Shown piece by piece: positions 8,891 to 17,496 of a stretch of DNA of 21,395 nucleotides (positions within the stretch are counted from its first letter, which is position 1; every line of letters begins with the position of its first letter). The notes under the pieces were generated by a model. It did no database searches, was not told the origin of the DNA, and saw only the letters and a program-made list of their open reading frames with translations. The position numbers and the translations under genes were made by a program. Source of the DNA: Lingula anatina (Eukaryota > Brachiopoda > Lingulata > Lingulida > Lingulidae); the NCBI RefSeq assembly GCF_001039355.2, contig NW_019774181.1:507212-528606 (forward strand), read 5' to 3'.

Positions 8891-11612
8891 ATGGCACTCG
8901 GTCTTTCGGCGTATGAAGATACTAAACTGAAGCACAGAGGAGGAAGAAGGAACACAGAAAAGGAGTACCAGTTTGAAGTCGGGCGTTTACTGTCTTACAA
9001 GGATTTGTCGTCTGCTGTAACTAGCGCATCACCTACACGCCTCGCGAAAGCAGGGTTCTTTTATATGGGAAGAGGGGAAGAGGTGCGCTGTTATAGCTGT
9101 CGTGTAGTGATAAAAGACTGGAAGATCGGAGACAATCCTTTTAAGAAACACTCAGCGCTATCTCCTCATTGTTTACATATACTTGGACAAGATGAAAACA
9201 ACGTCCCGATTATGGCACCAACCGATAACAAAACGACTTCATCCACACAGCAGATACGCGCTGTAGCTGATGCACTAGACAGCAGGCGGCCATTGTCTTC
9301 TCTAACGCAATCCACAACACAATCCCGATTTCAAACAAGACGCACAGACTTAGATGAGCCAGACAACGCCGCCGCGGCTGCTAACAATACTACGCCAATA
9401 AGTAGACAGTCTCCAAGTCCAGTTCCTCTCCAGAGTCATCTTAACCATGAAGACAGCTCTCATGCTGATTCTATGCGAGACGAACTTACAAGACTGGCGA
9501 CTTTTCAAAGGTGAGTAATAATGTCTCGCTTTGCTACAAAATCCATCAACATTTATTAAATATCAAGCGGGTTTTTTTTTTCTCCATCGAGATGGTCTCC
9601 ACCTGATTCGGCCTTTTTTTCTAAACTATGCCTGCTTTCTTGCTAAGCTATGAAGGGCAATTATGCAAGTTTGGGGTCTGCGAAAAAGATTCACTCCAAA
9701 GGTTCACTCCCATGTCATTGAATCACCTATAGCACTTTCTGACGGTTATTGCCGCTGGACTTGCCTTTGCATGCACGATAAGATAGCGGATATATTATTA
9801 ATAAAGTGAGTAATTTTCATACTGATCTCGATATTATAGACTATTCTACAGCAGAGATGCGGATGAGAGGAAGATGGAGAGAAGGAGAATTATTTTAAAT
9901 TGAAATTAGTATTATATACAGGATGCCTTTGCTTTACTTACATGTATGTCTTAATATTTATAAGCAAGAAATAAGGCCTTATGCTTTTTCTGAATATAAC
10001 TCATCCTAATGATTAATTCTCAGTTCTAACACTATAAGGACATATCGATGTTTTCTATATATAAATCATTCTCCGAAATCTTTTACCATTTTATTTCAAA
10101 GTGTTGGTATAATTCTAATTTTAAAACCCCGTTTACCACATGCCTAGCTTATTGCAATTTTTTAATATATTTTTGTATACTTGGTTTTACATATATTGAT
10201 GATTCATAACAAATGCGGGTAGATGTGAAACAAATAAATATTTTAGAGATGTTTCAATCTAGTCTTTCATAAATAATAATTTTAAGTCATCTTTCAAAAA
10301 TAATCTCTTCATTTAAAAGTAACCCTTTTGATTTATCAAGTTCCTGTTGATTTTCAATTTCGCGATTTAACCCCTATATTCCTTTAATTCTAGTTTTCCC
10401 ACTACGTGTCCCGTTCGACCGGCAGACCTCGCTCGAGCCGGCTTCTTCTACGTGAACGTTGAGGACATGGTGAAGTGCGCCTTCTGTGACGGAATGATCA
10501 GAAACTGGGAGAGGGGGGACCGCGCCTTTGACAAACACGCCAGACACTTCCCTAATTGCTCCTTCGTACAACAGAGCCAGCGTAATATAGAGTCTAACAA
10601 TCGCCCACATTTTAGCTCAAGTAATTTTTCTTATAACTTAGATAGAGGTGTATCAACCCAAAATAATGTTACTAGAAATTCTCAAAGCAGCGTCCCTGGT
10701 TCAGAGAACGGTTCTCGTGGTTTTCAAAGAGGTATAATTTTAGATAATCTGATAGAAGATAATCCCATAGTAACGGACAGACCAAAACATCCAGAATATG
10801 CTTTAGAACAGAACAGGATAAACACCTTCCGCACGTGGCCCATAGATAAGAAACAAACGCCGAGAGAATTAGCTACATCCGGGTTCTTTTATGCAGGGTT
10901 TGGGGACAATGTAAAATGTTTCTTCTGTAGCGGAGGTCTTAGAAACTGGGAACCCCAGGATGACGTATGGACTGAGCATGCGCGATGGTTTCCTAGGTGT
11001 GGGTTTGTTAAACAATGCAAGGGTGTAGCGTTCATTAGGGGAGTGGCTCAGCAGAATGCAAATAATGGTAGTTCATTTCACGTAGAAGCGCGCGAGATAA
11101 AGGCTAGGCTAGACACACCCGCTGCTCAGAAAGTTATTGAGATGGGGTACTCACGTGACTTGGTGAGAAAAACGATAGAAAAGCGTCTGAGAACCACGGG
11201 AGACGATTTCCCCAATTTGCAAACTTTCATAGAAGGTTTATTAGACATTGAGGAGGAAGAGAAGAGGGCGGCGCAAAATAGTCAGCAAAACGAAAGTGTA
11301 GGCGCTTCAGCTAATCAAACCTCTAACCAAAATTCCGCTAAAAACAGGAAGAAGACAGAAAAGCCCAAAAATGTAAGCCCTAAAGCCCCAAATAAAGAAA
11401 AGGAGAGTCCCGCTACAGCAGACAAGATAAGAAAGGAAAACGCTGAGTTAAAAGACCAGAGAATGTGCAAGGTATGCATGGATGATGACTCGTCTGTTGT
11501 TCTGTTGCCGTGTGCCCACCTCGTGTGTTGTACCACGTGCGCGCCCGCACTTTCCAATTGTCCCATCTGCAGGAGTGCTATTCGTGGCACCGTGAAGGCG
11601 TTTTTGGCATGA
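8891..11612 (+). CDS. IAP family protein, copy A (BIR x3, UBA, RING; cIAP-like without CARD)
   Basis: Two-exon gene: exon 1 8891-9510, intron 9511-10393 (GTGAGT...TTCTAG), exon 2 10394-11612; 612 aa. The intron splits a Ser codon after its second base. An in-frame TAA abuts the ATG, which fixes the start. BIR1 (about 29-97) has C67, C70, H87, C94; BIR2 (about 197-265) has C235, C238, H255, C262; BIR3 (about 340-412) has C382, C385, H402, C409. All three fit CX2CX16HX6C. A UBA-like domain (about 439-494, MGYS at 457) and a charged linker lead to a C-terminal RING (C565, C568, C580, H582, C586, C589, C596, C599) and the tail GTVKAFLA, close to the cIAP1 tail. Family role: cytosolic E3 ubiquitin ligase binding IBM proteins (caspases, SMAC-like) and signalling adaptors. 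BIR3 keeps the groove residues Leu, Trp and the second Trp, but the position of XIAP His343 is Ala425, so direct caspase-9 inhibition is not expected. Oddities: BIR1 has LS where WP is usual, and BIR2 has Lys254 before its zinc His. A transcript would confirm the splice. Confidence 0.93.
9511..10393 (+). other. Intron 1 of IAP copy A
   Basis: The intron runs from GTGAGT to a TTCTAG acceptor (883 bp). Removing it joins the phase-2 end of exon 1 (CAA AG) to T TTT CCC and gives a continuous BIR2 start, LATFQSFPTT. Without splicing, exon 1 would stop one codon after the donor. The corresponding intron of copy B is recognisably homologous but carries many substitutions and indels. No gene is seen inside. 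Confidence 0.9.
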
Positions 11613-13655
11613 TCAAAGTATTCAAATTTTACATCTTACATTTATCATTGAAGCCATTTGTTGGACTTTTGATTTCCAAAATATCTCAAGGTTGAATTAT
11701 TTAGATTTATTTTGATAACCCTATATCCCGTATTTTAGACAAACCACTTAAAACGGAACAGTTTGAAGCTAAAGTAGACGGTACTTTTTCGCTAAATTAT
11801 CAACAATTGATTTAATTTGTCTGCAAATGCATTACCAGAATTTGAATATATTTATGTATATTCACTTAATTACAGTTCTTGTTATTTCGAATTGGACTGT
11901 CAAGCCCACCTGACGAGTTCACAAGAACGAAACACACGTGGTAACGTCATCACTCACCACCGCACGCGGCAACTTGACAACATGTGCATTGTCACTTAGC
12001 AACAATATTGTGTCGTGGGTAACATCTGTACAGATCCATCCTTTCTACATTTTTTTTTCGGTCCAGAACTGCTGCTTTTCATCATTGCAGTTATCGATTA
12101 GGATCAGTTATTGATATAGTTAAAGTCAACGTTTCATGTTAAACTTGTCTGTTGTGGCAATAGTAGTAAGTTTGACAGTAAAAGGGAAAGGTGAAAATGT
12201 TCCTTTTTTTTGTGAAATAAGTCATCTATTATAAAGTATTTTCCATTCTCTCCTCTTCATCACCAAAAGCAACATCTTTCCGAATTTAATATCATTAACC
12301 CAGTTACCGATACAAGAAAAGCAAAAGCAACATATATTGTTAAAGTATTTAGTATATTGATGGAGATTTATACATATATGTAGGCCTGACACAGAGGAAA
12401 AGGTCCATCCACACATATATTATATACATTATTCTATTCACACTAAGGAAGAGAGCGTTCCAGAACTTGATAAAGCACCGACAACGTACATAAATATAGG
12501 ACCTATTTGTTATTTTATAAACAGCATATATTTTTCTACAGTAGGTGAGGGAGTGTGCTCCTGTAAAAGGAAAAAGTTCAATAATACTCATGGCGTACAT
12601 GCCACTGACCAAGTGTGGAATTTAGGTCATATTTTTCCTAATAATGCCAAAACACAGTATTAACACACCTGTTAAGATGAGAATCACGTTTTTCAACAGT
12701 GATAGAATATTTCTGTTTAAAGCCATTCGACACATGATGTTTGTGTATTACGTGGGATATGGTTTATTATTTTCAAACTTGTCACTTCAAATATTATCAA
12801 TGCAGAACAATATTTTTGTTTTATCCAAATTGCGGCTTGAAAGATTTATATTTTCTTAAGATATAGCTGGTATATTATGTTTAACGTCCAAGTCATTTAA
12901 ATACGTATATTTTTAAAATATGTATAAGCATCTTGTATAATTAGCATGTCTTTCAAATCCAATTGTTTATACATTATCAAAATATTAATTGTAATTACTG
13001 ACAGACTCTCATGATAAAATACGTGTATTTACATTCTAAACCATTCGGCACATGCTAATTTTTTCATAATTGTCACTTTATATACAGTTATTATCAATGC
13101 AAAAAAGTCATGCCATTTACAAAAAGGAAAGCAGACATAGTATCTTATTTATTTGCTTTATCCAAACAAAAATTGTGTATGTTTTAAATCCTCTTTTATT
13201 CAATATAACCTTTAAAAAATATATATGATATATTTTTTTAAAGTTCGAACACTTTAATCACATAGATAATCTTGATTAGATAAGTGATAAGCATGATTTT
13301 TTTAATATTTACGTTTTATGTGGTATAAAATATCTAGTTTTGAATTTTTAATAAAGCATTTTACTGAAATACATGGGTCTACATTTAAATTATTTGGTTA
13401 TACAATGATTGTATCTAATGTGGGATATCATTATTACTTTTAAATATGTCATTTAAATCATTGAAATGTTGTCAATGCAACAAATGTTTACATGTATGTT
13501 TTTATGTTCATAATTCATAATGCGTGTTTACAAATAAGTCATAAGAAAACTAGACTCACTTTTTACACGAAAGGATGTATGACGACTATTTTTTCTGTGT
13601 TTTAATGAGTACTTTAGGAATACTATGTTTGGATTGTAATCACTTTTAATTAAAA
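11613..13655 (+). other. 3' flank of IAP copy A with degenerate repeats
   Basis: No coding sequence is supported. The first 130 bp are nearly identical to the 3' flank of copy B. Three degenerate units lie at about 12723-12870, 13035-13180 and 13394-13495, sharing elements such as CATTCG-CACATG, TCACTT and TATCAATGCA. An AATAAA at 13350-13355 is a possible polyadenylation signal, and a second AATAAA lies at 13769-13774. The length of the 3' UTR cannot be told. Confidence 0.5.
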
Positions 13656-15310
13656 CTTTAATTCAAACTAACTTGATGTGTACCTTTGCATGATTGTGAA
13701 ACTGTCATTATAAATTGGCTATTTGCTTTTTTCTTTTAAATGGCAAATTTTATATGTTTTTATATCAAAATAAATATTTTTTTATATTAAAATCTGCGTC
13801 TTTTGTACCCCGCAATGTTTGCAAAGCGAATTTAATTTATGTTGACACAAGTAACGAGAATAATGTGATGTGAACCATTTTGAAGTTTAAAATTGTTAAT
13901 TGCTTTATTTGTAGATGTCTACCATTTTAAGTGTTCAAGAGGTAATTGCAAATGAAAGTAAAGGCAATGAAAGGTGGGCAATAGTTCTATTTATTAAATG
14001 CTCGAATAATATTTACTGCAACTGACATTCTTGCAGTAATCAGGGAGTGAAAAAGATAGGTACTTTCTTTAAAGAAAATCGATAGTTGTATTTGTCATGG
14101 CAAAATAACACTAAATTACCGCATTTAAATGCAAAACATTCGGTAATGAATGAGAAAAAAGCGCCAACATAAGAACAAAATGATCAGTTTACAGATCATA
14201 AATTTTTGCAAGAAATCAGTTGATCAATGAAAGTATTGATGAAATTCTGCATCTTATCCTAATACAAAAGTTAACATTGATACTTTGTACATGTAGTCAG
14301 TGACGATACGGGTACCAGACTGAGGGCAGCGTTTCTCCACTGCACTTTTTTCAACTGATGCGAAGTCTCATACACCTGGAACCGGTTGAGATGACATTGC
14401 GTACAACACGTGTCACAACAAACGCATTCTGGACAACAACAACAAAACGTGAGTATTTTTATTCCATTGTCACCTGACACAAAATCACATGACTTAACTA
14501 GCAGGTAAAAAAACGAGACGTCAAACGATCGTCAATTCATTACTTACGGTTTTTCTGTGCCATATTTTTTCTTGTATATAGTGCTTTAAGTGAGATACAT
14601 GTACAGTATAGTCCAATGTTCGTTCTTATGGGATCATTAAACAAGCGTAAAAGTGGTTATTAGAATGGGAATTCACCCATAACACCAGCAACGCTTTGTT
14701 AGCGAGTTATTTCAACTCAATAATTTCGAAAATTTAGAATTTTCTTACGATATAATGATAACGTTCCTGCGTTTGCTATATGAATCTCTGATCTTAAAGT
14801 AACCACTGTCGCAGTTACACTATAACATTATTCTCGTGATCAATAAACTTACCGGTATTTATATTATTGTTCAGTTTTGTACTATGATGTTGTTTTGAAG
14901 ATTCACAAAGTTGGTATACATATAAATTATTATTATAAAATCTTGGTCATGATATGCATATAATCTATTAATTTCATTATTTTTACTACAATTACGATTG
15001 CCTTGTCAATTAATTAATTTAGAACCATGAAATTCCATGTGGTGTTGGTATAAATAAAAACATGAATCAAAATATCATTAAAAGGGTGCCCCTTTTTAGA
15101 CACATCGAAGAAACATTCAACCTACATCTTGTGTGTGGCATTTATATCTTTGATGGGATCTTGACTTTCTCCGGTTGGAGGTGAAAAACATACCGTACGT
15201 GTGTAAGAAATTTACTGGTCCAGAATTCCCTAACCAATGTCAGTGTCCCCTTGACATTCACCGTGTAATAATCAGTAAGGAACAAAATGATTTTATCGTG
15301 GGTGAAACAG

Positions 15311-15327
15311 AAAGGGGATTCCCCTTT
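15311..15327. promoter_or_regulatory. Near-palindromic kappaB site upstream of IAP copy B
   Basis: AAAGGGGATTCCCCTTT is symmetric about its centre and contains the kappaB core GGGGATTCCCC (15314-15324). It lies about 2.2 kb upstream of copy B, similar to the distance from 6517 to copy A. No clear TATA box is seen; TGATAAAAGG near 15348 is weak. Confidence 0.25.
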
Positions 15328-15427
15328 CCACCAACACGGTGCCAAGTTGATAAAAGGGGAGTCAGTATTGTACTTTTTTACTAATGAACTAATTCTTTCT
15401 GTTTGACACTATGATACGTTACTGCTT

Positions 15428-15455
15428 GGACAAATTACGAATTCGTAATATGTCC
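15428..15455. other. 28-bp near-perfect palindrome
   Basis: A central perfect 16-bp palindrome ATTACGAATTCGTAAT (15434-15449) extends to 28 bp, with one mismatched pair and GGACA/TGTCC ends. It could be a dimeric-factor site or a cruciform. No function can be assigned. Confidence 0.45.
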
Positions 15456-16154
15456 ACGGTTACTGTAAAGGGGAGACAACCTTACACCTCTTTGCTTAAT
15501 GTACTTAGTACAACCCGCCCACAGTCATAGGTAGTGCCACTGAGAGTGCTTTAGTCTAGCATTGTTGTCTCTTAATAAGATTCCCACTACTGATTATTAC
15601 ATGTACGTCCCCTACTGGTACTACGAGTGCAGGGGAGTTTTCTGATGAACATTTTGTGATAAGCGAGAAGTTAATCGTCGGTTCATGTAGCAAATATAAT
15701 CTAATGCGTCGTCTAAATCAGGTAATTACCTGACTAGCACAGACCCAGGACGCAAACTACGCATCTGGTGTGTCTACGGCACTCAGTAAGTACACGTGTT
15801 CACAGCAACACTCGCTTTTTAGTTCAAATTGAAAAGCCCGCGAAAAGCTATTATTAGTCATCTATAGTACAAGTTTAAATTATTCCTTGATAACTAGAAG
15901 GCTTTGCACGTTAAACTACATCATTCTTAGATTACATGTAAGTGCATATTCTGCTTCACGCATCGTATTAGCTTGGTCGGGCCAGCTCTGCATTTAGATT
16001 GGCACTGAAGTGCAATCAGTGGAATCAACTTAATCAGCAAGTTAGTTCATCACGATAGTTTATTACCCCCTAGCCTTTGTCAGACAATTAAGATGATTCC
16101 ACAGATTGTAATTTAACTAGAATCCCATTCAGACTTGGGCCGTCCCAGCTAGTA

Positions 16155-16231
16155 CATTTTTCTCATTTTAACTCCTCGCACACACAATGTATTATATGTC
16201 GAGATGACAGTTTAATGTGATCCAAACGTGT
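16155..16231 (+). repeat. Short diverged direct repeat, copy 1
   Basis: About 75 bp starting CATTTTTCTCATTTTAACTC and resembling 16539-16609. Shared features are a GCACACA stretch, TTATATG/TTTTATG and ATCCA-AC-TG. Confidence 0.5.
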
Positions 16232-16258
16232 TTTGTACACCAAGGACGTGAGCATGCT

Positions 16259-16281
16259 GGGGGGGGGGGGGGGGGGGGGGG
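16259..16281 (+). repeat. Homopolymer G run (23)
   Basis: Uninterrupted G stretch in intergenic DNA between the IAP copies. Its length may be unreliable in the assembly. Confidence 0.9.
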
Positions 16282-16538
16282 TGCTTTGGTGTCAGAGATT
16301 AATGATAAATAATGTGAAGGTTTTTTTTGAAAAGTATTAACTTTAACCATTCCTCATTTCCATTACATCTTGGATATAATAACGAAACATACCGCGCTTC
16401 AAGTCCCTTTGTAATTTTGTTCATGATTACATGTAGAAGTCTTGCATATTTCATGTAATCGGCGTCCAGGTGAGCACCACAGGTGCGGTAAACAACTTGG
16501 TTGCGTGCATTTAATGCTTTCATCCTCTTTTTCCGAAG

Positions 16539-16609
16539 CATTTTTCTAAGTTTAATTCCCTGCACACATAGTATTTTATGTGACAATTTAAGGTAATCCA
16601 GACATGTCT
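16539..16609 (+). repeat. Short diverged direct repeat, copy 2
   Basis: Partner of 16155-16231. Both flank the G run. They may be fragments of one dispersed element. Confidence 0.5.
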
Positions 16610-16802
16610 GAAAAAGTCCCAAAGTCGTATCTTTATCATGCTCAGAACCTTATCTCTATCCTGACGTAAACACGATAAAACCAGCAAATGAAAGTTGAGC
16701 TGTACATAATATCATTGTTGCCCTCTGAGTCTTGGAACCTCGAAAGATCCGGGTTATGGCATTTCGCAAATTTTAATGGAAGATAAAATCGTCTTTATTT
16801 TA

Positions 16803-16803
<1 letters not shown>

Positions 16804-16846
<43 letters not shown>
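16804..16846 (+). repeat. Homopolymer A run (43)
   Basis: Uninterrupted A stretch in intergenic DNA upstream of IAP copy B. It could be the tail of an old retroposed sequence, but no element body is recognised before it. Confidence 0.9.
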
Positions 16847-16849
<3 letters not shown>

Positions 16850-17496
16850 CTAAATAAATGATAAGGGTTACATTTTGAACCAAACTGAATTTTGCACGAC
16901 TTTTCTTAATGATTTGTTCTACTTTAAAGGTACAAAGTGCACATTTTAAGTACACATTCAATTAACAATCACATTTCTGTTTTACTTGTCTCAGGCCAAT
17001 TAAATTCTATATAACAAATGTCTTGGATTTATCATCTCTCGACGGATTTATCATATTTCGACCCAAAAATCAGATACTGAAGTGATGACAAAATTTGAAG
17101 GACCCACTTTTAACCATTGTTAAGGACTTAAATGTAGCCAAAGTGTAATGAAGTTAGGGCGATAGCCAAAAAAAGGAGGATTAAAGGGAGAAGTGTTATA
17201 AAATTAGCGAGTACCGTTCACCTCAGGAAAAATTTTTATGAGTGTATGAGTCTTCACCGAAAATCTGACACCAAAATCCTTAAAGTAACAATTATGTATA
17301 TCTTTGTATTGAACAAAAATCTGATAAACCGACACTGCACGTGCACGCTACATGTATACGCAGAAGTCGTTCCTGTAGTGACTCCGACAATTAGTAAAGC
17401 ATGTAATCAATAACTACATGTACCTTGATATTGCATACAACAATTGAAAAATTACACGATACATACTTCATTAATGTATTAATTTTTATAGCATGA

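Larger units (their letters stand above)
8891..13655 (+). repeat. Tandem IAP duplication unit, copy A
   Basis: Homologous to 17497-21022. Similarity begins near the start codon and continues through the intron, exon 2 and about 2 kb of downstream sequence, ending near TTTGGATTGTAATCAC. Copy A has about 720 bp (roughly 11753-12474) absent from copy B, and an extra internal segment near 13035-13180. Confidence 0.85.
13656..17490. other. Spacer between the IAP copies
   Basis: About 3.8 kb with no supported gene. It holds the kappaB palindrome (15311), the 28-bp palindrome (15428), short repeats near 16155 and 16539, and the G and A homopolymers. Nothing here matches the region upstream of copy A, so the duplication unit appears to start near the start codon. 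Confidence 0.5.

Noticed and set aside
10374-10610. Minus-strand frame opposite the start of exon 2, also at 18916-19146
   Set aside because: Antisense shadow of BIR2 that crosses the intron boundary.
11315-11590. 91-codon minus-strand frame opposite the IAP exon 2, also at 19851-20126
   Set aside because: Antisense shadow of the linker and RING; conserved only because exon 2 is conserved.
14271-14480. Cysteine-rich minus-strand frame (CVCCDTCCTQC)
   Set aside because: Cysteines come partly from a TTG/TGT-rich stretch; spacing fits no zinc-binding or toxin-like family, and no convincing gene model surrounds it.
15175-15384. 69-codon frame containing GFPFPP
   Set aside because: The frame runs through the kappaB palindrome and has no family resemblance; likely chance.
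16299-16622. 107-codon minus-strand open frame
   Set aside because: No motif recognised. It overlaps the T-rich and repeated stretch near 16539, and the sister repeat at 16155-16231 has a stop in the matching frame.
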